DNA from: Butyrivibrio hungatei DSM 14810
GTDB lineage: Bacteria; Bacillota; Clostridia; Lachnospirales; Lachnospiraceae
DNA: 64,000 bases
Direction of reading: 5' to 3'
Assembly: GCF_900143205.1 (NCBI RefSeq)
Contig: NZ_FRDH01000008.1
Location: forward strand, 1 to 64,000
Shown here piece by piece: positions 46,386 to 57,072 of the stretch; position 1 is the first letter of the stretch; each line of letters opens with the position of its first letter. Under the pieces are notes generated by a model. The model had not been told where the DNA came from. It saw only the letters and a program-made list of their open reading frames with translations, and did no database searches. The translations under genes were made by a program, and so were the position numbers.

Positions 46386-49300
46386 TCTTTTTACCAAAAC
46401 ATAGATACATGCCAAATAAAAGCATGATAAGTCCAAATGCATAGGATAAAACAGTTCCAAAGAATCCTGCAGTCTTAGCAAGTCTAGGTGCACCGCTTTC
46501 ATCTTCATCGCCAAGATACTCGCCAAGAACATCTGGAAGAGCGCTCATATCTATAGGCTTCTTCACAGCCTGAGCATTTGTATTAGCGGCAGTTGTTGTA
46601 GCACCACCGCTTGAGCTCTGTGAATCAGAGCCGCTTCCTGAACCATTACCATCCCCTGATCCAGACTCACCACCATTTGAAGATGAGCCATTTGAAGGAT
46701 TTGATTTTGGAATCAGCTTATTCTTAAATACAAGCTTCTTGCTTCCAGTATTTGTAAAGGAACCATCTGCATTCAAAGTCCATATATTTCCGTCACTATC
46801 AATCTTAAATATGATAGGGTCAGCCTTAAGGTAGCCTTCTGGAACCTCATCCTGAACCGCAATGTATTTGGTCTGATAGTTAACATTTGCAGTTCCATTA
46901 GTAGAATCATTTGGAACAATTCCTGTTGCAAGAGGATCTCCAGCCAAGCCCCCTTCAAGCACGCTAACAGTAACCTTTGTTCCATCTAAAGGATTTCCAT
47001 CAGGTCCAAGTCCTTCAACAGAAATGCCACTCTTCTTGGATGTATCAACCTTATTAACAACGCTTAAAAGATTACTATCTACTGGTGTATAGCTTGAACC
47101 ATTCCATGAAAAGAGCTTTAATTTATTTCCGTCTTTTGCAATCTTGATCTTCATTGCATCTGCTTTAATAAAGCCCTTTGGAGCATCCTTCTGAACTATG
47201 TAATACTCGCCTTCATTGAGCTCTACTGACTTATTGGTTCCGTCTGTATTCCATGTAGCAATAGGATCTGAACCATCAGCATTTTTACTAACTACAAGTG
47301 TTGCTCCTGTAAGCTTTTCAGACTGTTTGTCAGAAAGATCATTTATCTTAAGCTCGTAGCTGTCTTTCTTAACGTTTTTGATGATAACAGTATTATCTGA
47401 CAAAGATACAAAAGTATCATCCTGCTTTACTTTGACAACGTCCTTGTCACCCTCTTTTGTAACTTTAAATACAACGTCATCTCCGTGCTCATAACCTGTA
47501 GGAGTCTTAGTTTCTTTTAAAGTATATTCAACATCATAGTTAACAGCTGTAGTCTTAGCTGTTCCATCAGTGTTTTCTGTTGTTATTTTCTTATTATCAG
47601 AATTTCTGGTAACTTCCAAAGTACCGCCAGAAAGTCCCTTATTTGCTGTATCCTGAAGGTCAATCTTAACTTCAGCTTCAAGCTTTTTGTTTGTTACAGT
47701 AGCTTCAAGAGAATTCTTGTTAAATACAACTTCGATATCGTCTTTATTAACCTGATATCCTTCTGGAGCCTTTGTTTCTCTAAGGTAATAGGTATTGCCT
47801 TTAACAAGCTTATTTACAAGTCTTGCCTGACCCTTTGAGTTAGTTGTTACTTCAGCAATTACCTTTTTATCTGCATCAAGGATCTGGAATGTAGCACCTG
47901 GTAAAAGAGATCCGTCTTCAAAGTCTTTTTTGGTGATAACAAGTCTTGTTGAAGATGAGTTATTAACTGAACTAAATTCACTTGCAGAGAAGCTGCAATT
48001 TGAGGAAATATCCTCATTTTCCTGGAAGCCAATAAGCTTCACATCATTAGTAAAGTCATTAAGTGACTTATCCTCCATACTTGCTGAGTAAACAAGTACG
48101 CAGGCTTTATTTGTGCCACTAGTAAGCTTAATATCAATTCTTGTCTTGTCGCCATCTTTTTCTACAGTTACTTTAGAAGGCACCTCAGTAGATGTTGCAG
48201 ATAGATCTCCGGTTGATGGATCAACTGTGCATTCATAAAGATGAATTGAATCAGAGATAAATTCAAAACTTGCGCCAAGAGTATCTCTAAGTACTGTTCC
48301 AGCTGGAATTTCCTGTTTTCCATAGTTTAAGTAAACAGTATAATCAACTAGTCCTGTCGAAGGATTTATCTTACCCTTCTTGGAAAGAATAACGTTTTTA
48401 ATAGGTGTAGTGCAGTTTGAAGAAAGACCTGCTGCGTTATCATCAAACTTAACTGTTGCCTCATTCTTTATCTGAGTGGACTCATTATTCTTAAGACCTA
48501 ATATCAGCTCATCTTTAACCTTAACGCTAAAGGTAATAGTCTTCTTGGAATCATCACCAGCAGCAATATCTCCAAGGTCTATTGTCAAAACGCCATTTTT
48601 ATAGGTGTAACCACTGGCTGCGCTTCCATTTATCTTAAGTGAACCATCAACAAGCTCTACACCAGCTTTGATAAGTTCATCAGTAACGGTAACACTCTTC
48701 ATGGCCATCTTATTTTCGTTAACAACTATCTTGTATTCGATCTCATGAGTATCATAGTTGTATGAACCTGAAGTCTTTGTGATAACTGTACTTGTAAGTG
48801 TCTTGGATGCTGTATCCTGAGCAAGTAGTTTATCGCCTGTATATATCTCAGCTTTATTAGAAAAAGCCTGAGACTTATTATTTGCCCAGAAGTTCTTATC
48901 AACTATCTCAGACACAACGTTAAATGTAACGCTATTGCCATTAAGCTTATCATCAAAAACAATTGAATATTCATTCGGGTCAGCAAAAGAAGTCACATCA
49001 GGAAGAGTTGTTCCGTCACTTATCTTGATGTTATTGATCTCAATAAGCTTTTGATCAGCTGGTAAAACGTCTTTGATAGTAATATCAGTGATAGGCATCT
49101 TATTCTTGTTTGCTGTTACGGTCCAGGTGATCTGATGAGTCTTTGAATCATAAGCAGTATATTCCTTGTGAATACCAGCTTTTACAGAAAGACCTGTTAT
49201 ACCAACTCCAACATTCTTGGTAAATACTTCTGTTCCATCTTCGTCTTCATATGAGATCCATGCCTTGTTTTCTGGAACTTTTCTATTAGTCTTCTGAAAC

Positions 49301-50910
49301 TCTTCAAACTCTTTGATCTGTGTAGTATAAGAAACCTTGATAGTACCTGCATTTGAAACATTACCAAAAGAAACACAGAAATCATATCCGCTTCCTGCGC
49401 CCTCTAATGTGCCTGCAGGTCCGTCAATAGAAAGGCTTCCACTTACAAGCTCCATAGTAGTTTCATTATCTGTATCAAACTTATCGTAAAGCTTGAGGTT
49501 CTTTAGGCCGTAGTTATTAGTATCAATAGTCACAGTCCAGTTTGCTCTACCAGTTGAAAGGTCGATCTCTCCGCCTTCCTTCTTTATCCACTGATTGTAC
49601 TCCTTAGTAACAGGAACAGTAGCGTTATCTGTTGCAATCTCTTTATCAGCATCATCAAGGATCTTGGCACTATTTGAGAATTTGATAGTCTTGCCACCTG
49701 AAGTATTATCTTTAAAAGAATCCTTCATGAAGTCAGCAGTTGGCTTAGTCTGATATTTGATGACTATATCTGAATCTGTAGTTGCTGCTGGTACAGCATA
49801 CTCTATGGAACTAGTTGAAACATTAAGTCCATCGGTAACTGCTGTGTCATTCACCTTAAAAGAGCCATCAACATAGACCTGCTCCCCAGCAAAAGTATCA
49901 ACGAATTTAAAGCCGTTAGCATAGGAAATTGCATTAGCGTCTCTGTCAATATTAACCGTCCAGTTGATAACATCATTAGCATTATCATAAGTACCAGTCT
50001 TATTTAAGCTTGGTGCCTTAGGCTGGTTTTCAGATACCTTTACAAGAACGTCTCTATCACCGATCTTAAGGTCTATCTCAGATTGATTTTTGTATGCATC
50101 TGCCACTTTGTTAAGAGTAAACTGAAAGCCGAACTGAGCATTTTCATTCTTTTCATACTCTTCATCTACAATTGTGAGCTTGATCTTACCGCCTTCAAAC
50201 TCAACAGTTGCAAAATCATTTCCATTACATGTTAGTGTAGGAATAGAAATACCGCTGTAATCAAAGCCGACGTTTGGTGTATCAAAATAGAAAACCTCTC
50301 CCTTTGTTACATAAACAGGAGCTGGCTCACTATCAGCCGCTATATCCTCATCACTATAATTTACACCAATAGGACTCTTTAACTGGTAATTAACTGTGAT
50401 AACATCGTCAAGAGAAAGAGCTTCTATATCAGTTACATTCTTACCATTTATGGTCATTGTGACAGACGATAAAAGATCTGCATCCGTAGGTGTAGATTTC
50501 CCAGGAACTACAATCTTTGATTCTCCAAGAAGTGCTGGATCTAATGCCCCTGATGATCCTAGATTAAATGTTGAAAAATTAAGAGATGTTTCAGGGTCAT
50601 CATCTAAAGTCTCATCTTCATTTCCAATCAAAGCTTGCTCATCATCAGCCTTCTTATCATCAGATGTGACATTTTCTTTATTATCAGTATTGTCCTTATT
50701 TTCTACTTTATCCTTATCCTCAGTTGGAATAGTCTCCCACAGATCATCATCTTCATCAGTAGATGCTGTAAAACCTGGTTCATCAGATGTAGTATAGACA
50801 TCGTCTGCAAAGTCCTCATTATCTAAATTTTCTGCATACGATAAAAAACCAGTGCCAAGCAAATTAATGCAAAGCACCAGACTTATAAAGATTCTTGATA
50901 TACTTTTCAT
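46372..50910 (-). CDS. Large sortase-anchored cell-surface protein with tandem beta domains
   Basis: A 1512-aa secreted adhesin-like protein. A signal peptide (MKSISRIFISLVLCINLLGTGFLSYA) precedes a very acidic region (to about 115). Then come roughly five tandem adhesin-type beta domains (about 300-990), each opening with a WTV/YKI/YTV strand and a V-DxL-type strand, similar to collagen-binding/DUF11-type repeats. Four SpaA/Cna-B-like domains follow (about 990-1420), with LPGATFQILD, YYLRETKAPEGY and TLKETKTPTGY, often stabilised by isopeptide bonds. A Ser/Gly linker leads to LAKTA, a hydrophobic span and KKNEKK. The start at 50910 follows GGGGAAGG and gives a proper signal peptide. Confidence 0.9.
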   Translation of the reverse strand: MKSISRIFISLVLCINLLGTGFLSYAENLDNEDFADDVYTTSDEPGFTASTDEDDDLWETIPTEDKDKVENKDNTDNKENVTSDDKKADDEQALIGNEDETLDDDPETSLNFSTFNLGSSGALDPALLGESKIVVPGKSTPTDADLLSSVTMTINGKNVTDIEALSLDDVITVNYQLKSPIGVNYSDEDIAADSEPAPVYVTKGEVFYFDTPNVGFDYSGISIPTLTCNGNDFATVEFEGGKIKLTIVDEEYEKNENAQFGFQFTLNKVADAYKNQSEIDLKIGDRDVLVKVSENQPKAPSLNKTGTYDNANDVINWTVNIDRDANAISYANGFKFVDTFAGEQVYVDGSFKVNDTAVTDGLNVSTSSIEYAVPAATTDSDIVIKYQTKPTADFMKDSFKDNTSGGKTIKFSNSAKILDDADKEIATDNATVPVTKEYNQWIKKEGGEIDLSTGRANWTVTIDTNNYGLKNLKLYDKFDTDNETTMELVSGSLSIDGPAGTLEGAGSGYDFCVSFGNVSNAGTIKVSYTTQIKEFEEFQKTNRKVPENKAWISYEDEDGTEVFTKNVGVGITGLSVKAGIHKEYTAYDSKTHQITWTVTANKNKMPITDITIKDVLPADQKLIEINNIKISDGTTLPDVTSFADPNEYSIVFDDKLNGNSVTFNVVSEIVDKNFWANNKSQAFSNKAEIYTGDKLLAQDTASKTLTSTVITKTSGSYNYDTHEIEYKIVVNENKMAMKSVTVTDELIKAGVELVDGSLKINGSAASGYTYKNGVLTIDLGDIAAGDDSKKTITFSVKVKDELILGLKNNESTQIKNEATVKFDDNAAGLSSNCTTPIKNVILSKKGKINPSTGLVDYTVYLNYGKQEIPAGTVLRDTLGASFEFISDSIHLYECTVDPSTGDLSATSTEVPSKVTVEKDGDKTRIDIKLTSGTNKACVLVYSASMEDKSLNDFTNDVKLIGFQENEDISSNCSFSASEFSSVNNSSSTRLVITKKDFEDGSLLPGATFQILDADKKVIAEVTTNSKGQARLVNKLVKGNTYYLRETKAPEGYQVNKDDIEVVFNKNSLEATVTNKKLEAEVKIDLQDTANKGLSGGTLEVTRNSDNKKITTENTDGTAKTTAVNYDVEYTLKETKTPTGYEHGDDVVFKVTKEGDKDVVKVKQDDTFVSLSDNTVIIKNVKKDSYELKINDLSDKQSEKLTGATLVVSKNADGSDPIATWNTDGTNKSVELNEGEYYIVQKDAPKGFIKADAMKIKIAKDGNKLKLFSWNGSSYTPVDSNLLSVVNKVDTSKKSGISVEGLGPDGNPLDGTKVTVSVLEGGLAGDPLATGIVPNDSTNGTANVNYQTKYIAVQDEVPEGYLKADPIIFKIDSDGNIWTLNADGSFTNTGSKKLVFKNKLIPKSNPSNGSSSNGGESGSGDGNGSGSGSDSQSSSGGATTTAANTNAQAVKKPIDMSALPDVLGEYLGDEDESGAPRLAKTAGFFGTVLSYAFGLIMLLFGMYLCFGKKNEKK

Positions 50911-51195
50911 TATGCCTTCCCCTTGAGCAATCATGTAATGATATTAAGTCTACATTTTATTTCAATAATATGATAAGCAAATCACCATATAACAGCAATA
51001 AGTATATCTAAACATTCTGTGTTTAATATGTGACAAAACTGTGAATACTCACATAGCATTAAGTGAGCGAAAATAAGCAATATGCAAATATATTTCCAAA
51101 TTCATAAGTGCTATCATATTCTAGGCAAAGTAATAAACAAAAGTACAAAATTTGCTTAAAAAGCATATAAATTAAGTCAAAAGGAGTAAGTAAAA

Positions 51196-51849
51196 ATGAA
51201 GTTTTTTGTAGACACAGCCAACATTGAAGAAATCAAAAAAGCAAATGACATGGGAGTTATCTGCGGTGTAACAACAAACCCTTCACTTATCGCTAAGGAA
51301 GGTCGTGACGTATATGAAGTAGTTAAAGAGATTGCTTCTATCGTTGACGGACCAATCAGCGGCGAAGTTAAGGCTACTACAGTTGATGCAGAAGGCATGA
51401 TCGCAGAAGGTAGAGAAATTGCTAAACTTCACAAGAACATGGTAGTTAAGATTCCTATGACAGTTGAAGGTCTTAAGGCTTGTAAGGTTCTTTCAAGCGA
51501 AGGTATCAAGGTTAACATGACTCTTATCTTCACAGCCAACCAGGCTCTTTTTTGCGCAAGAGCAGGCGCTGCATATGTAAGTCCATTCCTTGGAAGACTT
51601 GATGACATCAGCGTTCGTGGAACAGATCTTATCTCAGAAGTTGCAGAGATCTTCAACATTCACAACATCCAGACAGAGATCATCGCTGCTAGTATCCGTC
51701 ATCCTATGCACGTTACAGACTGCGCACTTGCAGGTGCTGATATCGCAACTGTTCCTTACAAAGTAATTGAGCAGATGACACATCACCCACTTACAGATGC
51801 AGGTATTGAGAAATTCCAGAAGGACTATCTTGCAGTATTTGGTGAATAA
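51196..51849 (+). CDS. fsa: Fructose-6-phosphate aldolase / transaldolase-like
   Basis: Class I aldolase of the TalC/FSA subfamily (217 aa). It starts [17 protein letters not shown], has [13 protein letters not shown], the Schiff-base Lys in NMVVKIPMT, and [32 protein letters not shown]. Small proteins of this group act either as fructose-6-phosphate aldolase or as true transaldolase; sequence alone leaves this open. AAAGGAG precedes the start. It stands alone, divergent from the surface protein, with no other pentose pathway genes nearby. Confidence 0.93.
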   Translation: MKFFVDTANIEEIKKANDMGVICGVTTNPSLIAKEGRDVYEVVKEIASIVDGPISGEVKATTVDAEGMIAEGREIAKLHKNMVVKIPMTVEGLKACKVLSSEGIKVNMTLIFTANQALFCARAGAAYVSPFLGRLDDISVRGTDLISEVAEIFNIHNIQTEIIAASIRHPMHVTDCALAGADIATVPYKVIEQMTHHPLTDAGIEKFQKDYLAVFGE

Positions 51850-51878
51850 TTCATTTTTTTGAAATACGCTAAATAATT

Positions 51879-51915
51879 AAAGCTCCTTGTAGTGTAAAAT
51901 ACTACAAGGAGCTTT
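51879..51915. terminator. Bidirectional terminator between fsa and trpS
   Basis: A 15-bp perfect stem (51879-51893 with 51901-51915, AAAGCTCCTTGTAGT) with a 7-nt loop and a T run on the plus side lies between convergent genes. Confidence 0.9.
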
Positions 51916-51935
51916 TTTTACAGGAACTAACCAAA

Positions 51936-52937
51936 TTATAACTGATAGAATCCAATCTTCTTATAAACCTTACGAAGAGTCTTGTTTGCAATATATGAAG
52001 CTCTTTCTGCACCCTCTTTGTAAACGCCTTCAAGATATGCTTTGTCAGCAATAAGTCTCTTAGCTTCCTCACGGATTGGTGCAATGGTATCAATTACAGC
52101 TTCGCCTACAGCAGGTTTGAATACACCATAGCCCTTTCCTTCAAACTCTTTTTCAATCTCTTCAAAGTTCTTGCCTGTGATAGTTGAATAAATGTTCATA
52201 AGGTTTGCTACACCAGGCTTATTTTCCTTATCATAGCTTACACAGTTCTCTGTATCTGAGTCTGTAACTGCTCTCTTGAACTTCTTCATAATGACATCGT
52301 CCTCATCCATAAGGAATACGCAACCGTTTGGCTCAGACTTGCTCATCTTGGAACCTGGTGTTGTAAGGCCATAGATACGAGCTCCTGTCTTAGCGATATA
52401 TGGTTCAGGAATACGGAATACATCACCGTAAATATTGTTGAATCTCTCTGCGATATTTCTTGTAAGCTCTACGTGCTGCTTCTGATCCTCACCAACTGGT
52501 ACATAGTGTGGCTGATAAAGTAAGATATCAGCAGCCATAAGAGAAGGATATGTGAAAAGACCTGCATTGATGTTATCCTTGTGCTTTTCTGACTTATCCT
52601 TGAACTGTGTCATACGTGAAAGCTCACCAAACATTGTATAACAATCAAGAACCCATCCAAGCTGTGCGTGTGCAGGTACATGTGACTGTAGGAACAATGT
52701 GTTCTTCTCAGGATCAAGGCCTGATGCAATGTAAAGAGCAAGCATCTCAAGTGAACGACGACGAAGCTCCTTAGGATCCTGACGAACTGTTATTGTATGC
52801 ATATCTGCCATGAAATAATAGCATTCAAATTCGTTAACTCTATCCGCCCAATTTTTGATCGCTCCAAGATAATTACCAAGGTGAAGGTCCCCACTTGGCT
52901 GAATTCCTGAAAGCATAATCTTCTTTTCATTTTCCAT
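51936..52937 (-). CDS. trpS: Tryptophanyl-tRNA synthetase
   Basis: Class I synthetase (333 aa) charging tRNA-Trp. The HIGH-type motif is SGIQPSGDLHLGNYLGAI and the KMSKS motif is PGSKMSKSEPN. YFMADMHTITV and the dimer-type length fit the family. It overlaps the phosphoesterase gene by 11 nt and is the last gene of a minus-strand operon starting at the purine nucleoside phosphorylase. No T-box leader is present directly before it, as there is no intergenic space. Confidence 0.96.
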   Translation of the reverse strand: MENEKKIMLSGIQPSGDLHLGNYLGAIKNWADRVNEFECYYFMADMHTITVRQDPKELRRRSLEMLALYIASGLDPEKNTLFLQSHVPAHAQLGWVLDCYTMFGELSRMTQFKDKSEKHKDNINAGLFTYPSLMAADILLYQPHYVPVGEDQKQHVELTRNIAERFNNIYGDVFRIPEPYIAKTGARIYGLTTPGSKMSKSEPNGCVFLMDEDDVIMKKFKRAVTDSDTENCVSYDKENKPGVANLMNIYSTITGKNFEEIEKEFEGKGYGVFKPAVGEAVIDTIAPIREEAKRLIADKAYLEGVYKEGAERASYIANKTLRKVYKKIGFYQL

Positions 52938-53559
52938 AATCAGAATTCTCCTCTATTGCTTTATTTAACTTGATCCACTCCATAAGTGTAAGTGGCGTAT
53001 AATCAGATCTTTTGCAAAAACAATTTATCATATTGCAGGGAATATAACTTTCATGTGTGCTTCCAATAGGATTATAAGGCGTAGTCTTTATCATCTCAAT
53101 GATTTTTTTCATAAGAACTTCATCTCTTGTCTCATGTACATGACCATATAACATGTAAGTCTTGGGATCACCGTTATGACGAAGTCTATACTGTCCATCA
53201 TAAAACGGAATTGGATAATGACTACAGATTACTTTCTTTTGAGAATCAGTTATCTCCTTATAATCTTCTATCCATTCAAATCTTGAAGCATCGAAATCAG
53301 CTGATTTGATGTATTTGTCATGATTACCAGTTATGAGACAAAGTTTTCCTTTGAGCTTATGTATAAGCTCGTTGGTCTCATCAACCTTTCCAAGAGAAAG
53401 GTCACCCAGAATAACAACTGTATCTGCATTCGTAACCTTATTGTTCCACTTTGTAAGCATATAGTCATTCATTGCTTCTACGCTTTCAAAGCCTCTCTTA
53501 TCCATCCTATCATTAAGTGCACCATGAAAAAAATGGCAATCCGCAATGTAGTATATCAA
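52927..53559 (-). CDS. Metallophosphoesterase family protein
   Basis: Calcineurin-like phosphoesterase (210 aa) with the dimetal motifs YIADCHFFHGA, VVILGDLSLG, LITGNHDKYI, ICSHYPIPFYDGQ and YGHVHETRD. All metal ligands appear intact. The substrate is unknown; relatives act on varied phosphodiesters. It lies 16 nt after rnhA and overlaps trpS. Confidence 0.9.
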   Translation of the reverse strand: MIYYIADCHFFHGALNDRMDKRGFESVEAMNDYMLTKWNNKVTNADTVVILGDLSLGKVDETNELIHKLKGKLCLITGNHDKYIKSADFDASRFEWIEDYKEITDSQKKVICSHYPIPFYDGQYRLRHNGDPKTYMLYGHVHETRDEVLMKKIIEMIKTTPYNPIGSTHESYIPCNMINCFCKRSDYTPLTLMEWIKLNKAIEENSDYGK

Positions 53560-53575
53560 TATAAATCCTCGTCAA

Positions 53576-54070
53576 TCATATTACTCTAAGGTCGCCGCCA
53601 TCATCATGATATAAAAGCGACACATCCTGATCAGCAGCTGTTGTGGCAAGCTCATCACATCTCTCATTTTCCGGATGGCCAGCATGTCCCTTGACCCAGT
53701 TCCAGGTTATCTTATGGGGCTCTGTAGCCTGAAGTAACCTTTTCCAGAGATCGACGTTTTTAACTGGCTGCTTACTTGCTGTTTTCCAGCCTTTTTTGAT
53801 CCAACCACTGATCCAGTTATCAGTAAATGCCTTGATAACATACTGGGAATCAGAATAAACAAAGACTTCACATGGTCTGTTAAGACTCTCCAGGCCTTTG
53901 ATAACTCCAAGAAGCTCCATCCTGTTATTTGTGGTCTTATCAAAACCAGCGCTTATCTCTTTTTCATGAACCTCACCTTTAGAATCAACGACTCTAAGGA
54001 TTGTTCCAAATCCGCCTGGTCCATCAGGGTTTCCCCTGGCTGAACCATCAGAATATAACTCAACCTTCAT
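53576..54070 (-). CDS. rnhA: Ribonuclease HI
   Basis: Cuts the RNA strand of RNA-DNA hybrids. At 164 aa it has the catalytic carboxylates in [41 protein letters not shown] and [12 protein letters not shown], with the NWVKGHAGH handle. ATG 54070 overlaps the stop of the MutS-like gene by one base (TAATG) and follows GGAG, so it is preferred over a start three codons upstream. Confidence 0.95.
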   Translation of the reverse strand: MKVELYSDGSARGNPDGPGGFGTILRVVDSKGEVHEKEISAGFDKTTNNRMELLGVIKGLESLNRPCEVFVYSDSQYVIKAFTDNWISGWIKKGWKTASKQPVKNVDLWKRLLQATEPHKITWNWVKGHAGHPENERCDELATTAADQDVSLLYHDDGGDLRVI

Positions 54071-55743
54071 TATTTCCAAACTCCTGTTGCAAGGAAATTA
54101 TCTGCAAGTATTTGAGCATTATGAACGATCTTGTCATCATAACCCAGAACGCCTAAAAGCTTAATAGCATTTCTTGTTGTTGCAGGACCTTCCTTGATAG
54201 TGTAATCAAAGTGAACATCGTTATCCGTTACATTTCCTTCGAAGTGATAAATACCAAATTCATTTTTCAAAAGAGTTGTAAGCTCGATATCATGTGTTGC
54301 AGCAAAGCATGTCACATCATTAACCGCAAAGGTCTTAAGGATCTCAGTTGAAGCTGCGATTCTTTCAATAGTGTTAGTTCCTCTTAGAACCTCATCTACA
54401 AAACACAGCACCTTCTTGTGAGCATTTGCTGCTGCATCAAGAATCCTCTTTATAGACTTGATCTCTACAATGTAGTAGCTGTCGCCTTCAAAGATATTAT
54501 CATTAAGTGCCATAGATGAATAGATAAGATAAAGAGGCGCTTTATAGCTCTTAGCAAGAACAGTATGAATAGTTTGAGCAAGTAGTGAATTGATTCCACA
54601 GCATTTAAGGAAAGTTGACTTACCAGACGCATTTGATCCTGTAATAAGAACTCCCTTATCAGTTGAGATGCTGTTAGCAACTGCGTCTTCGATAAGTGGA
54701 TGAAGTAGCTCTTTCGCCTCATAAATTCCATCAGCAAATTCAGGAATGCAATAATAATCCTTAAAGCTCTCTCTAAAGCAAGCTATAGAAATAAAGCTTT
54801 CAATCTTACCTGTGATAGTAATAACCTTGTCAAGTTCATCTCTGTTCTTCATGATCTGCTTGTACATCTGGTTAAACTTGATAAGATCAATGTGTGTTGC
54901 CATCCTGATGTAATCAAGCATAAGATCAGCAGGATTCCCACTGGAATTCATTCGATTTGGAGACATCAAAATATATGATCCCTTTGTAATAGAACTAAGC
55001 TTCTTGCCTGCCTCTTTCATATCTGCCACATCATCAGAGATAATCTCCATATCTAGCTTTTCAAAATAAGCCACAGTGTTGATGACTCTCATGATGTATC
55101 TGTAAGAAGCAAGATAAGGATCAATATCACCCTTAACTTTAAAATATCTTGCAACGTTAAATGCAACTGCCAAAATAAAAGAAATAAAGCCTATCTTAAA
55201 GTTGATAAAACAAACTGGAATTGTAATAGCAATAATCAAAAGCATCAAATAATGCTCTCTGTTACTAAAGCTTGTTACATCATCAAGATAATCAATATAA
55301 TCGTAGATAGAATATCTGATCTGTCTTCCTATCTTTGAAAATATAAGCTGAAGCTTTCTTCTATCTTCATCATGGGTTCTGAAGTACTCAACCTTTTTTT
55401 CGAGCTCTTCAAAATCATCATCTGTCTTTGGAGATCTTAGAAGATAATAAAGATATTCCTCACCACTGGCACTTAAACAGTAATTCATTCTGGCAAAAAC
55501 GCCGTCCATGTTAAGGTCATTCCAGGTAGTATCATCAATCTGAAATTCTTCTTTATGGGCTTTGAAATAACCACAAAGATGATCAATCTCATCAGCCTTG
55601 TACTCTCTGTTAGGTGCCTCACCAAAGTTCTTTTTAAGTTTGTTTAAAAGATATCTCTCAGAATTTTTCTGATCACGTATTCCTAAAATGTATGCAATAA
55701 ATGAAATACCAACAAGCACACTTAAAAAAATTATACTTTCCAT
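54070..55743 (-). CDS. Membrane-associated MutS-like ATPase
   Basis: A 557-aa protein with the MutS core and ATPase domains but no N-terminal mismatch-binding domain. The ATPase motifs are [25 protein letters not shown] (Walker A), [21 protein letters not shown] (Walker B and signature) and [10 protein letters not shown]. One N-terminal membrane segment ([17 protein letters not shown]) and a central hydrophobic pair ([34 protein letters not shown]) suggest membrane insertion, which canonical MutS lacks. It resembles short MutS-family proteins of Firmicutes with unknown role. It lies 3 nt after the amidohydrolase gene and overlaps rnhA by one base. Confidence 0.85.
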   Translation of the reverse strand: MESIIFLSVLVGISFIAYILGIRDQKNSERYLLNKLKKNFGEAPNREYKADEIDHLCGYFKAHKEEFQIDDTTWNDLNMDGVFARMNYCLSASGEEYLYYLLRSPKTDDDFEELEKKVEYFRTHDEDRRKLQLIFSKIGRQIRYSIYDYIDYLDDVTSFSNREHYLMLLIIAITIPVCFINFKIGFISFILAVAFNVARYFKVKGDIDPYLASYRYIMRVINTVAYFEKLDMEIISDDVADMKEAGKKLSSITKGSYILMSPNRMNSSGNPADLMLDYIRMATHIDLIKFNQMYKQIMKNRDELDKVITITGKIESFISIACFRESFKDYYCIPEFADGIYEAKELLHPLIEDAVANSISTDKGVLITGSNASGKSTFLKCCGINSLLAQTIHTVLAKSYKAPLYLIYSSMALNDNIFEGDSYYIVEIKSIKRILDAAANAHKKVLCFVDEVLRGTNTIERIAASTEILKTFAVNDVTCFAATHDIELTTLLKNEFGIYHFEGNVTDNDVHFDYTIKEGPATTRNAIKLLGVLGYDDKIVHNAQILADNFLATGVWK

Positions 55744-55746
55744 ACT

Positions 55747-57051
55747 TTATAAGTCGTATATCCTTTTCTTTATTTTTTCAGCCTTCTCATAGATCTCAAA
55801 AGGCTCTTCACCAATGTTAAATTTTCCGTTCTGATAACGGATAACTCCGCCAATCATAGTCATAAGGACATTACTCTTACTGCCGCTATAAACAAGGTTT
55901 TTAACTATGTTGTTAATAGGCTGCATGTTAGGCTGTGACATATCGATCATGATCATATCCGCAAGCTTGCCTTCTGTAAGGTAGTCTGCATCATTTAGTC
56001 CCATACATCTTGCGCCATTAACAGTTGCCATCTTAAGTACTTCTGCGGCATCAATGCAAGATGCGTCCATATTCTTAAGTTTAGCAAGACCTGTCACAAG
56101 GAACATTTCTCTAAACATATCAAGACAGTTATTACTTGCAGGTCCATCAGTACCAATAGCTACAGGAATGCCACATTCAAGATATTCCTTTATAGGAGCG
56201 ATACCACTAGCAAGCTTTGTATTTGACCCTGGATTAGTAACAGCATAAAGGCCTCTCTTTTTCATGATCTCTCTGTCTTTGTCACTAGTCCAAACAAGGT
56301 GGTAACCACCTCCGCCGTAGTCAAATAGTCCAAGGGAATCAAAAAACTCTATAGGAGTCATGCCGTATCTATCCATACACTCCTTAGTCTCAGATTCTGT
56401 CTCCTGAATATGAGCCCAGAATGGAGCCTTGTACTTATGAACAAGTTCTGCACACTTTTCTAAAAGCTCTTTTGAACACGTATATTCTGCATGAACTCCA
56501 AGAATAAACGAATTAAACTCATCTCTTCCATTGAGCTCATTGTAGTATTTTTCCAAAAGTTCTACTGACTGACTAAAGTTATTTACACAGCTAGTCTGTA
56601 CGCATCTAAATCCGCAGTCTCTAAAAGCATCTGCTACAGAAAAAGGAGTAAGGTACATCTCGAAAGCAGCAGTGATACCACTAGTCAAATACTCCAAAAT
56701 AGATATCTTAGAAAGTTCATAGATATCTTCCGCTGTCATATTGGCTTCAATTGGGAATATCTGTTTATTCAGCCAATCAGAAAGTGGCAGATCATCAGCA
56801 CTGGACCTCATAAGTGTCATAGCTGAATGAGTATGCGCATTCTTAAAACCAGGCATTAAGAGATTTCCTTTGCAGTCAATCTCCTCATCCCAGACAAGCA
56901 TCTCATCGGGATGACTCTCACAATATGTACTAGCTTCCTCTTCAGTCCCGGAAAATTTGATCCTGTCTGAAACAACCCAAACTTCCCCATTAAAAATGTC
57001 CCTGCCAGGCTCCATAGTAAGTACTCTGGCGTTAAAAAAACGATATCTCAT
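55747..57051 (-). CDS. Amidohydrolase, S-adenosylhomocysteine/methylthioadenosine deaminase-like
   Basis: Metal-dependent amidohydrolase (434 aa) of the TrzN/AtzA/MtaD group. Ligands visible are HTHSAMTLMRS (HxH), LGVHAEYTCS, AHIQETESET and AIGTDGPASNN (catalytic Asp). The family includes deaminases of S-adenosylhomocysteine, methylthioadenosine and related nucleosides. The gene upstream encodes purine nucleoside phosphorylase, which supports a nucleoside substrate. GGGAG before ATG 57051 sets the start. Guanine deaminase or other ring deaminases are alternatives. Confidence 0.85.
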   Translation of the reverse strand: MRYRFFNARVLTMEPGRDIFNGEVWVVSDRIKFSGTEEEASTYCESHPDEMLVWDEEIDCKGNLLMPGFKNAHTHSAMTLMRSSADDLPLSDWLNKQIFPIEANMTAEDIYELSKISILEYLTSGITAAFEMYLTPFSVADAFRDCGFRCVQTSCVNNFSQSVELLEKYYNELNGRDEFNSFILGVHAEYTCSKELLEKCAELVHKYKAPFWAHIQETESETKECMDRYGMTPIEFFDSLGLFDYGGGGYHLVWTSDKDREIMKKRGLYAVTNPGSNTKLASGIAPIKEYLECGIPVAIGTDGPASNNCLDMFREMFLVTGLAKLKNMDASCIDAAEVLKMATVNGARCMGLNDADYLTEGKLADMIMIDMSQPNMQPINNIVKNLVYSGSKSNVLMTMIGGVIRYQNGKFNIGEEPFEIYEKAEKIKKRIYDL

Positions 57052-57072
57052 ACCTACTCCCATAAAAAATTA

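Noticed and set aside
50935..51195. Specific promoters for the surface protein and fsa
   Set aside because: Several AT-rich hexamers are possible, but no -35/-10 pair stands out. A small dyad (CTCAC...GTGAG) near 51050 is too short to call.
52927..53010. Possible T-box leader before trpS
   Set aside because: trpS overlaps the preceding gene, leaving no leader.
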